Assembly (NCBI GenBank): GCA_007129055.1
Contig: SKWE01000061.1
Location: forward strand, 1-5,457
Length of the DNA: 5,457 nucleotides
DNA from: Syntrophomonadaceae bacterium
GTDB lineage: Bacteria; Bacillota; Dethiobacteria; DTU022
Direction: 5' to 3'
Shown here: in pieces, positions 1 through 5,457 of the stretch
How the letters are laid out: each line of letters begins with the position of its first letter
How positions within the stretch are numbered: position 1 is the stretch's first letter
Notes under the pieces: model-generated
The model's database searches: none
What the model saw: only the letters and a program-made list of their open reading frames with translations
What the model was told of the DNA's origin: nothing
Translations under genes and position numbers: made by a program

Positions 1-5
1 GGAGG
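1..5 (+). promoter_or_regulatory. Ribosome binding site supporting a TTG start
   Basis: GGAGG lies 9 nt upstream of the TTG codon at 15-17. A GTG at 8-10 is in another frame and too close to this site. The site therefore supports TTG as the mutase start codon. The promoter and any leader for this gene are outside the window. Confidence 0.75.
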
Positions 6-14
6 TCGTGAAAA

Positions 15-1688
15 TTGGAAAATCAAAATAAACATGAAGAACTGAAACAGGCCAGGGAAGCCTGGAATAGTAAAGTTGAAAAGACCCTCGATAAGCGGCC
101 TGAGAGAAAAGAATTTAAACTTGATTCGGGGATGACCGTAGACAGGGTTTATGATCCTTTTCACCAGGAAGATTTTGAGTACGGAGAACAACTGAACTGG
201 CCTGGTGAATATCCCTATACCAGGGGTATACAGCCCACAATGTACAGGGGCAGGTTATGGACCATGCGCCAGTATGCAGGTTTTGGAAGCGCAGAAGAAA
301 CCAACAAGCGCTTTCGTTATCTCTTAGATCAGGGCCAGACCGGGCTGAGCGTTGCCTTTGACCTGCCTACGCAGATCGGGTTTGATTCAGATCATCCCCT
401 GGCCCGCGGAGAAGTTGGCAAGGTTGGTGTAGCGATAGATTCACTTGCTGATATGGAAATCCTGATGAAAGACATTCCCCTGGACCAGGTTAGCACTTCA
501 ATGACTATAAATGCCCCTGCCGCGGTACTGCTGGCCATGTATATGGCTGTAGCCGAAAAGCAGGGAATACCGATGGACAAGATTAACGGAACTATCCAGA
601 ATGATATCTTAAAAGAATATGTGGCCAGGGGCACCTATATATTTCCCCCGCGCGAATCAATGCGCCTGATAGTAGACATTTTTGCCTATGCGGTTGAAAA
701 GATACCTACCTGGAATACAATCAGTATCAGCGGTTACCATATCAGGGAAGCAGGGTCAACGGCAGTCCAGGAAGTTGCCTTTACCCTCAGCAATGCTATA
801 GCTTACGTAGAGGCAGCTATTAAAGCTGGCCTGGAAGTTGACCAATTTGCTCCGCGCCTATCCTTTTTCTTTAATGCCCACTCCAACTTCCTTGAAGAAG
901 TTGCTAAATTCAGGGCGGCAAGAAGGATATGGGCCAGGATTATGAAAGAACGTTTCAAAGCCCAGAATCCCCGTTCACTCATGCTCCGTTTCCATACCCA
1001 GACTGCAGGTTCAACTTTAACTGCCCAGCAGCCGGATGTAAATATTATGCGTGTTGCATTCCAGGCTTTAAGTGCAGTACTCGGTGGAACCCAGTCCCTG
1101 CATACAAATTCGCGGGATGAAGCTTTGGCACTGCCAAGTGAACACTCTGTACTGCTTGCCCTGCGTACCCAGCAGGTGATTGGTTATGAAATCGGGGTTG
1201 CTGATACAGTTGATCCACTTGGCGGTTCATACTATATTGAAACGCTAACCGATCACATCGAAAAAGAAGTGATCGGTTATATAGAAAAGATTGATGAAAT
1301 CGGCGGCGCTGTTGAAGCTATTGAAAAAGGGTTTATTCAAAAAGAGATCCAGGCCAGCGCTTACCAGTATCAGAAAGAAGTTGAGGCCCAGGATAGAGTG
1401 GTTGTCGGGGTTAACCGTTTTACAACCAGTGGCGATCAGCCCATGGATCTGCTCAAAATGGATCCTGAAACCAGCCAACGCCAGGTAGAGCGTTTGAAAG
1501 AGGTTCGGTTAAGCCGTAACCAGGGGAAGGTTTCCGACGCTTTACAGGAGTTGCGAAAAGCTGCCCAGTCAGATGAAAACGTGATGCCCCACATTCTGGA
1601 TGCAGTTAAGGCATATGCAACATTAGGAGAAATCTGTGGGGTCCTGAGAGAAATATTTGGTGAATATCAGCAGCAGATAACGATATAA
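15..1688 (+). CDS. mcmA1: Methylmalonyl-CoA mutase, catalytic (large) subunit
   Basis: This is the substrate-binding TIM-barrel subunit of adenosylcobalamin-dependent methylmalonyl-CoA mutase, which interconverts succinyl-CoA and (R)-methylmalonyl-CoA in the cytoplasm. The 557 residues cover only the catalytic domain and end (FGEY) where fused mutases continue into a linker and B12 domain; that domain is encoded by the next gene. Visible family motifs are TMYRGRLWTMRQYAGFG (75-91), SVAFDLPTQ (112-120), GTIQNDILKEY (192-202), SISGYHIREAG (237-247), FAPRLSFFF and QSLHTNS. By recalled alignment to the Propionibacterium enzyme, Tyr87, Arg205 and His242 match Tyr89, Arg207 and His244. The Tyr/Arg pair favours methylmalonyl-CoA over the isobutyryl-CoA and 2-hydroxyisobutyryl-CoA mutases, which differ there. 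Translation starts at TTG behind GGAGG. The stop is 31 nt before the small-subunit start. No frameshift or truncation is seen. Confidence 0.95.
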   Translation: MENQNKHEELKQAREAWNSKVEKTLDKRPERKEFKLDSGMTVDRVYDPFHQEDFEYGEQLNWPGEYPYTRGIQPTMYRGRLWTMRQYAGFGSAEETNKRFRYLLDQGQTGLSVAFDLPTQIGFDSDHPLARGEVGKVGVAIDSLADMEILMKDIPLDQVSTSMTINAPAAVLLAMYMAVAEKQGIPMDKINGTIQNDILKEYVARGTYIFPPRESMRLIVDIFAYAVEKIPTWNTISISGYHIREAGSTAVQEVAFTLSNAIAYVEAAIKAGLEVDQFAPRLSFFFNAHSNFLEEVAKFRAARRIWARIMKERFKAQNPRSLMLRFHTQTAGSTLTAQQPDVNIMRVAFQALSAVLGGTQSLHTNSRDEALALPSEHSVLLALRTQQVIGYEIGVADTVDPLGGSYYIETLTDHIEKEVIGYIEKIDEIGGAVEAIEKGFIQKEIQASAYQYQKEVEAQDRVVVGVNRFTTSGDQPMDLLKMDPETSQRQVERLKEVRLSRNQGKVSDALQELRKAAQSDENVMPHILDAVKAYATLGEICGVLREIFGEYQQQITI

Positions 1689-1703
1689 TCAGATTGGGAA
1701 GAT

Positions 1704-1710
1704 AAGGAGG
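1704..1710 (+). promoter_or_regulatory. Ribosome binding site deciding the small-subunit start
   Basis: AAGGAGG is followed by two in-frame ATGs, at 1714 and 1720. The first is only 3 nt away, which is too close for normal initiation. The second is 9 nt away. The second ATG is therefore preferred, giving an N terminus of MANKPIRVLV. Confidence 0.7.
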
Positions 1711-1719
1711 AAAATGGGT

Positions 1720-2121
1720 ATGGCGAATAAGCCGATTCGAGTGCTCGTTGGTAAAATTGGTCTCGATGGTCATGATCGCGGAGCCAAGGTGGTAGCGCAG
1801 GCTTTGCGTGATGCCGGTATGGAAGTAATCTATACCGGGTTAAGACAAACGCCTGAGCAGATAGTTGAAACTGCCCTGCAGGAAGACGTGCAGGTAATTG
1901 GTTTAAGCATACTTTCCGGGGCACATATGCAGTTATTACCTCCCGTACTGGAAATGCTGCGGGAACAGGAAAGCAGTGATATAATTGTTGTTGTAGGTGG
2001 AATTATTCCCAGGGAAGATATCACTTACCTCAAAGATAATGGAGTGGCCGAAGTCTTTACACCTGGCTCGGCGACAGAAGATATTATTAAATTTATCAGT
2101 GAAAGAATTGCTCAAAACTAA
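1720..2121 (+). CDS. mcmA2: Methylmalonyl-CoA mutase, B12-binding (small) subunit
   Basis: This 133-residue Rossmann-like cobalamin-binding subunit pairs with the upstream catalytic subunit to form the mutase holoenzyme. The base-off/His-on B12 signature DxHxxG is present as DGHDRG (16-21), with His18 as the lower axial cobalt ligand. Lys12 and Asp16 match the Lys and Asp that tune that His in the Propionibacterium enzyme. Further along are the SxL motif in GLSILSGAH and the GG motif in VVVGGIIP, both lining the nucleotide-tail pocket. The conserved segment VIYTGLRQTPEQIV links them. The length fits stand-alone B12 subunits of split mutases. I chose the ATG at 1720 rather than 1714 because of ribosome-site spacing; the choice changes only two residues. 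The gene lies 21 nt upstream of the epimerase and is probably cotranscribed with it. Confidence 0.94.
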   Translation: MANKPIRVLVGKIGLDGHDRGAKVVAQALRDAGMEVIYTGLRQTPEQIVETALQEDVQVIGLSILSGAHMQLLPPVLEMLREQESSDIIVVVGGIIPREDITYLKDNGVAEVFTPGSATEDIIKFISERIAQN

Positions 2122-2127
2122 AAATGA

Positions 2128-2133
2128 GAGGAG
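2128..2133 (+). promoter_or_regulatory. Ribosome binding site for the GTG-initiated epimerase
   Basis: GAGGAG is followed after 9 nt by GTG at 2143-2145. The nearby ATG at 2124 is out of frame. The site supports GTG as the epimerase start. Confidence 0.6.
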
Positions 2134-2142
2134 CGTTGTGCA

Positions 2143-2541
2143 GTGCTGGAAAAAGTAGACCATATCGGCATAGCTGTCAGCGATCTTCAAAAAGCGATTA
2201 GTTTTTACCGAGATCAGCTGGGCCTGGAGTTTAAAGGTACTGAAGTGGTAGAAGAACAAAAAGTGGAAGTAGCGTTTTTCCCAGTTGGGGAGAGCAAGAT
2301 TGAACTACTCGAACCAACAGATCCTGCCGGACCGGTTGGCAAGTTTATAGAAAAGAAAGGCGAAGGTGTCCATCATCTTTCATTCCGTGTTTCAAACCTT
2401 GAAGAAAAGCTCGAGCAGTTGAAGCAGCAGGGTGTCGCCCTGATCGATGAAAAACCGCGCTATGGTGCAGGCGGGGCAAAAATTGCATTTTTACACCCCA
2501 AGTCAACCGGTGGGGTTTTGATTGAGCTATGCGAACGTTAG
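2143..2541 (+). CDS. mce: Methylmalonyl-CoA epimerase
   Basis: This 132-residue protein of the vicinal-oxygen-chelate (glyoxalase/bleomycin resistance) fold interconverts (R)- and (S)-methylmalonyl-CoA. It connects the mutase, which uses R, to the biotin-dependent carboxyltransferase, which uses S. Two beta-alpha-beta-beta-beta modules are visible, starting at DHIGIAV (6-12) and VHHLSFRV (76-83). The expected metal ligands are His7, Glu54 in KIELLEP (Gln in the Propionibacterium enzyme), one of His77/His78, and Glu128 in GGVLIELCE. The motif GAGGAKIAFLHPKSTGG is characteristic of bacterial epimerases and helps separate it from lactoylglutathione lyases of similar size. The length is usual for the family. 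The start is GTG. The gene lies 21 nt after the B12 subunit stop and 33 nt before the carboxyltransferase start, which supports the operon reading. Confidence 0.93.
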   Translation: MLEKVDHIGIAVSDLQKAISFYRDQLGLEFKGTEVVEEQKVEVAFFPVGESKIELLEPTDPAGPVGKFIEKKGEGVHHLSFRVSNLEEKLEQLKQQGVALIDEKPRYGAGGAKIAFLHPKSTGGVLIELCER

Positions 2542-2559
2542 GCAGGTTGAATATCCAAG

Positions 2560-2569
2560 AAAGTGGTGA
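2560..2569 (+). promoter_or_regulatory. Degenerate extended ribosome binding site for the carboxyltransferase gene
   Basis: AAAGTGGTGA resembles the extended Shine-Dalgarno AAAGGAGGTGA with one base missing and one changed. It sits 5 nt before the ATG at 2575. Two in-frame GTG codons (2563 and 2566) lie inside it and have no good site of their own. This favours the ATG start, though weakly. Confidence 0.5.
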
Positions 2570-2574
2570 AAGCA

Positions 2575-4116
2575 ATGGATGATAAACTGAATCACCTGCA
2601 GGAGAGGCGAAAAAGAACCCTTGCCGGCGGTGGCGAAAAAAGAGTTGAAGCGCAGCACGAAAAAGGAAAACTTACTGCCAGGGAACGCCTGGATAAGCTG
2701 CTTGATGAAAATAGTTTTGTAGAACTTGGCACTTTTGCCCAGACAGGGCTTGAAGATGCCAGCAGCCTTGATTATCCCAACCCCGGAGAAGGTGTGGTAA
2801 CCGGCTATGGAACGATTGGCGGCCGCCGCATCTATGTTTACGCACAGGACTTTACAGTAGCCGGTGGCTCGCTGGGAGAAGTGCATGCCCAAAAAATATG
2901 CCGAGTTTTAGATCTTGCTGCCCAGAACGGAACCCCGGTTATCGGCTTGAACGACTCCGGTGGTGCCCGTATCCAGGAAGGGGTATATGCTTTAGACGGG
3001 TTCGGAAATATATTTTACCGGAATACCCTATGTTCCGGAGTAATACCCCAGCTTTCAATTATCATGGGCCCCTGTGCCGGTGGGGCAGTCTATTCGCCTG
3101 CCATAACGGATTTCATTTTCATGGTAAACGGGATCGGTAACATGTTTATTACCGGGCCGCAGGTGATCAAGGCCGTTACAGGTGAAACTGTTACCTCCGA
3201 TGAACTTGGCGGCGCTGCTACCCATAATGAAACCAGCGGGGTAGCCCACTTTTTCTCAGAAGATGAAGAAGAATGTTTCGCCCAGATTCGCAGGTTGTTA
3301 AGTTTTCTGCCTTCCAACAATATTGAAGATCCCCCCCTTGCTGAGCCGCAGGAACCTGAATTAAGTGGCGAAGAACTGGTAACCCTGATGCCTGAAAACC
3401 CGAATAAATCTTATGATGTCCGTGATATTATCAAGCGGGTTGTCGATGGCAGTGATTTCATGGAAGTTCACCAGGGATATGCGCAAAATGCAGTGGTGGG
3501 ATTTGCCAGGCTTAATGGTAAAGCTGTAGGGATAATTGCCAATCAGCCGCTGGTTAAAGCCGGCTGCCTGGATGTAAACTCTTCTGATAAAATCGCCCGT
3601 TTCGTCCGCTTCTGTGATTGTTTCAACCTGCCCCTTATAACCCTGGTCGATGTGCCGGGATACCTGCCTGGTGTTGAGCAGGAGTGGGGCGGAGTAATCC
3701 GTCACGGGGCCAAGGTGCTGTATGCTTACTCCGAGGCAACCGTTCCCCAGATATCGATTATTTTGCGTAAAGCTTACGGGGGAGCTTATATCGCTATGAA
3801 TTCAAGATCCCTGGGTGCTGACATCTGCCTTGCCTGGCCATCGGCGGAAATTGCCGTAATGGGTCCTGAAGGTGCCGTTAACATAGTAAACCGGCGTGAT
3901 CTTGAAGCTGCCGAGGATAAGGTGGCAAAGCGGAAGGAACTGGTTGATGAATACCGGCAGCGTTATGCTAACCCCTATATTGCAGCGGCAAGGGGCTGGA
4001 TTGATGAGGTAATTGATCCCCGGGAAACCCGGGCCTACCTGATTCGCAGCCTGGAAATGGTCGGTAACAAGCAGGAACAGCGCTTAATGCGCAAACACGG
4101 AAATATTCCGTTGTAA
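2575..4116 (+). CDS. mmdA: Methylmalonyl-CoA decarboxylase alpha subunit / propionyl-CoA carboxylase beta subunit (carboxyltransferase)
   Basis: This 513-residue acyl-CoA carboxyltransferase has two crotonase-like halves. It moves a carboxyl group between methylmalonyl-CoA and a biotin carrier. The N-terminal half shows KLTARERLDKLLD, GGARIQEG (129-136) and the oxyanion-hole segment GPCAGGAVYSP (165-175). The C-terminal half shows VDVPGYLPG, RKAYGGAYIAM (second oxyanion hole, near 401) and MGPEGAVNI. The length is normal for MmdA, PccB and transcarboxylase 12S subunits, which sequence alone does not separate cleanly. The mutase and epimerase upstream fix methylmalonyl/propionyl-CoA as the likely substrate. 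I prefer MmdA because Clostridia often use a sodium-pumping decarboxylase, but no pump, biotin-carrier or biotin carboxylase gene is in view. The ATG at 2575 is chosen over GTG at 2563, which would add four residues. It is the last gene of the visible operon. Confidence 0.9.
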   Translation: MDDKLNHLQERRKRTLAGGGEKRVEAQHEKGKLTARERLDKLLDENSFVELGTFAQTGLEDASSLDYPNPGEGVVTGYGTIGGRRIYVYAQDFTVAGGSLGEVHAQKICRVLDLAAQNGTPVIGLNDSGGARIQEGVYALDGFGNIFYRNTLCSGVIPQLSIIMGPCAGGAVYSPAITDFIFMVNGIGNMFITGPQVIKAVTGETVTSDELGGAATHNETSGVAHFFSEDEEECFAQIRRLLSFLPSNNIEDPPLAEPQEPELSGEELVTLMPENPNKSYDVRDIIKRVVDGSDFMEVHQGYAQNAVVGFARLNGKAVGIIANQPLVKAGCLDVNSSDKIARFVRFCDCFNLPLITLVDVPGYLPGVEQEWGGVIRHGAKVLYAYSEATVPQISIILRKAYGGAYIAMNSRSLGADICLAWPSAEIAVMGPEGAVNIVNRRDLEAAEDKVAKRKELVDEYRQRYANPYIAAARGWIDEVIDPRETRAYLIRSLEMVGNKQEQRLMRKHGNIPL

Positions 4117-4122
4117 AAAGTC

Positions 4123-4150
4123 TTGACATATAATTTATCTGTGTTAGAAT
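4123..4150 (+). promoter_or_regulatory. Sigma-A-type promoter of the argC leader
   Basis: A perfect -35 box TTGACA (4123-4128) is followed after 16 nt by TAGAAT (4145-4150), one mismatch from TATAAT. Transcription would start near 4157, about ten bases before T-box Stem I. The -35 box begins 6 nt after the carboxyltransferase stop codon, so the promoter fills the junction between the two operons. Confidence 0.75.
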
Positions 4151-4383
4151 TTAGAACAATATTAAAAACCCGTGAAGGGGAGAGTAGCCGTATTGTGGCG
4201 GTTCAAGCGAGCCGGAGTTGGTGAGAGTCCGGACCTGAAGCAAGCGGTGAAGCGCACCCCGGAGGTGGCGGTTGAAGCCGGTTTTTTAACCGGTGGGTAG
4301 GCTGGCCCGGTTTTATACCGTTATCAAGGCCGTATTTCGTGAATACGGTTTGAGAGGATTGGCTTATTATATGGCCGATCAAT

Positions 4384-4413
4384 AAAGGTGGTACCGCGAG
4401 CCTCTCGTCCTTT
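4384..4413 (+). promoter_or_regulatory. T-box antiterminator
   Basis: AAAGG (4384-4388) pairs with CCTTT (4409-4413). The seven-base bulge TGGTACC (4389-4395) receives the acceptor end of uncharged tRNA. Above it, GCGAG (4396-4400) pairs with CTCGT (4404-4408), including one G-U pair. This matches the standard antiterminator layout. Its 3' part is shared with the terminator stem, so the two structures exclude each other. Confidence 0.88.
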
Positions 4414-4432
4414 ACTGGATGAGAGGCTTTTT
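4399..4432 (+). terminator. T-box-regulated intrinsic terminator upstream of argC
   Basis: AGCCTCTCGTCC (4399-4410) pairs with GGATGAGAGGCT (4417-4428) in a 12-bp stem with one G-T pair and a six-base loop. It runs into five T residues (4428-4432). It should form when the cognate tRNA is charged and stop transcription before argC. It is the only clear intrinsic terminator between the upstream operon and argC. Confidence 0.92.
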
Positions 4433-4452
4433 CATTTGAGGGGGATTAAATT

Positions 4453-5457
4453 ATGTATCAGGCAGCAGTTTTAGGGGGAACAGGTTATACAGGGGTCGAA
4501 CTGTTAAGGCTTCTGAGCGCCCATCCGCAGGTGGAGCCGGTTTTTGTCAGCTCTGAAAGCAACGCCGGTAAAATGATAGCGGATATACACCCCCAGTTTG
4601 CCGGCCAGGTTGACATTAAACTGGAAAAGATGGTTCCGGCCGGTATTCCTGCAGCGGCCGATATTGTTTTTTGTGCCCTGCAGCATGGCAGCTCTGCACC
4701 AGTTGTTGCAGAGCTGCTTGAAAGGCAGTTCAGGGTGATAGACCTGAGTGCAGATTTCAGGCTTAAGAAACCTGAACAATATGCCCAGTGGTACGGCCTT
4801 GACCATGCTTACAAAAGCTTACTGCAATCCGCAGTTTACGGTTTGCCCGAGCTGTACGCAGAGAAGATAAAAGATGCCAGGCTGGTAGCCAACCCGGGCT
4901 GTTATCCCACCAGTATTATCCTTGCCCTGGCTCCACTGTTCGATAAACAGTTAGTTGCTTTAAATAACATTATTATTGATTCGAAATCGGGAGTATCAGG
5001 CGCCGGGCGCGTTCCCAAGCAGCCCTTTCACTTTCCGGACTGCACTGAAAATTTTAAGGCATATCGAGTAGCATCACACCAGCATACCCCTGAAATTGAG
5101 CAGGAACTGGGTTTCATGGCAGGAGAAAACCTGGTGGTTACTTTTACCCCGCACCTTGTACCGATGATCAGGGGCATCCTTAGTACCGTTTATCTTGATT
5201 TGAAAGAAACAGGTGATCAAAACGAGCTAACTGTAATATATAAAAACTACTTCCGGGATAGTACTTTTATCCGGGTTATGGATAGCCAGGTCTTACCTGA
5301 AACCCGTTTTGTACGGGGCAGTAATTTTTGCGATATTGCTGTCAGGATTGATAAGCGCACTAATAAAGTTATCGTTATATCGGCAATTGACAACCTGGTC
5401 AAGGGAGCATCCGGCCAGGCGGTACAAAATATGAATATCATGCTTGGCCTGCCTGAA
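4453..5457 (+). CDS. argC: N-acetyl-gamma-glutamyl-phosphate reductase, C-terminally cut by the window
   Basis: ArgC is the NADPH-dependent reductase that converts N-acetylglutamyl phosphate to N-acetylglutamate semialdehyde, the third step of arginine synthesis. The reading frame is open from ATG to the last base (335 codons). Family members are usually about 345 residues, so only around ten residues should be missing. Motifs are the nucleotide-binding GGTGYTG (8-14), IDLSADFR (96-103), YGLPEL (129-134), the catalytic-cysteine segment NPGCYPTS with Cys150, DSKSGVSGAGR (176-186), SHQHTPEIEQ (208-217, containing the catalytic His), and DNLVKGASGQAVQNMN near the end. The start has GAGGGGG (4438-4444) 8 nt upstream. 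It is preceded by its own promoter and T-box leader, so expression probably rises when tRNA-Arg is uncharged. Such leaders often precede argCJBD-type operons; downstream genes are out of view. Confidence 0.96.
   Translation, partial: MYQAAVLGGTGYTGVELLRLLSAHPQVEPVFVSSESNAGKMIADIHPQFAGQVDIKLEKMVPAGIPAAADIVFCALQHGSSAPVVAELLERQFRVIDLSADFRLKKPEQYAQWYGLDHAYKSLLQSAVYGLPELYAEKIKDARLVANPGCYPTSIILALAPLFDKQLVALNNIIIDSKSGVSGAGRVPKQPFHFPDCTENFKAYRVASHQHTPEIEQELGFMAGENLVVTFTPHLVPMIRGILSTVYLDLKETGDQNELTVIYKNYFRDSTFIRVMDSQVLPETRFVRGSNFCDIAVRIDKRTNKVIVISAIDNLVKGASGQAVQNMNIMLGLPE

Larger units (their letters stand above)
4157..4432 (+). ncRNA. T-box riboswitch leader (probably tRNA-Arg responsive) controlling argC
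   Basis: This is a cis-acting leader that reads tRNA charging and decides between termination and transcription of argC. The parts were paired by eye. Stem I spans about 4167-4273, with a basal AACC/GGTT pairing, a kink-turn-like GTGA/GGAG region, and GGGG/CCCC (4177-4180/4257-4260). Next comes the specifier loop, AGAGTA (4181-4186) opposite GAAGCGCA (4249-4256). Above it are an 8-bp helix (4187-4195/4241-4248), TTCA/TGAA, the AGCGAG bulge (4206-4211), and the CCGGA/TCCGG arm whose loop holds GGTGAGAG. Linker hairpins lie at 4278-4293 and 4308-4320. Stem III is CCGTATT/AATACGG (4330-4348). The T-box AAAGGTGGTACCGCG lies at 4384-4398. The specifier is probably CGC (Arg, 4253-4255), overlapping GCG (Ala, 4252-4254). 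The variable base after TGG is T (4392), which would pair with a tRNA discriminator A. Confidence 0.93.

Noticed and set aside
1..14. A cobalamin riboswitch or operon promoter ahead of the mutase genes
   Set aside because: Only 14 bases precede the first gene. They hold a ribosome site and nothing else, so no statement about upstream regulation is possible.
1714..1719. Alternative ATG start for the B12 subunit at 1714
   Set aside because: It is only 3 nt from AAGGAGG; the ATG at 1720 has normal spacing and gives the usual family N terminus.
1936..2259. 107-codon open frame on the minus strand across the B12 subunit/epimerase junction
   Set aside because: It overlaps two clearly conserved genes on the + strand, shows no recognisable motif and has no apparent ribosome site. 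It is a frame shadow.
2527..2892. 121-codon open frame on the minus strand over the start of the carboxyltransferase gene
   Set aside because: It is antisense to conserved coding sequence, with no motif or context supporting a gene.
3361..3705. 114-codon open frame on the minus strand inside the carboxyltransferase gene
   Set aside because: It lies entirely within a conserved coding region and its translation shows no family resemblance.
4266..4287. Possible early terminator in the leader: a short hairpin TGGC/GCCG followed by six T residues
   Set aside because: The stem is only about 4 bp and competes with the base of Stem I. The T run is better explained as lying largely in the loop of the CCGGTT/AACCGG linker hairpin.
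4504..4806. 100-codon open frame on the minus strand within argC
   Set aside because: The + strand frame here is a continuous match to ArgC motifs; the minus-strand frame has no recognisable feature.

Overview
The window is a stretch of bacterial chromosome, most likely from a Bacillota of the Clostridia type. Supporting this are strong Shine-Dalgarno sites (GGAGG), TTG and GTG start codons, a T-box tRNA-sensing leader, and a methylmalonyl-CoA mutase split into two genes. The taxonomic call is inference; I cannot name a genus.

Positions 1-4116 hold four genes on the + strand, spaced 21-33 nt apart, which look like one operon for interconverting succinyl-CoA and propionyl-CoA. In order they are the mutase catalytic subunit, its B12-binding subunit, methylmalonyl-CoA epimerase, and the carboxyltransferase subunit of a biotin-dependent methylmalonyl-CoA decarboxylase or propionyl-CoA carboxylase. 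In the decarboxylating direction the mutase converts succinyl-CoA to (R)-methylmalonyl-CoA, the epimerase makes the (S) form, and the carboxyltransferase removes the carboxyl group to give propionyl-CoA. The reverse direction assimilates or oxidises propionate. The operon promoter lies upstream of the window. The biotin carrier, any membrane pump subunits and the mutase chaperone MeaB are not present here.

Positions 4117-4452 have no gene but are full of regulatory sequence. A sigma-A-type promoter begins 6 nt after the carboxyltransferase stop codon. It is followed by a complete T-box leader: Stem I with a specifier loop, linker hairpins, Stem III, an antiterminator carrying the T-box sequence, and an overlapping intrinsic terminator. 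The specifier loop contains CGC (Arg) overlapping GCG (Ala). The downstream gene favours arginine.

Positions 4453-5457 are argC (N-acetyl-gamma-glutamyl-phosphate reductase), cut by the window edge near its C terminus and probably the first gene of an arginine biosynthesis operon. The two halves are unrelated metabolically. However, no terminator separates them, so the argC T-box terminator may also end the methylmalonyl operon transcript. I found no mobile element, CRISPR array, tRNA or rRNA. Nothing in the coding part looks like an undescribed system; the leader and its junction with the upstream operon are the most interesting region.
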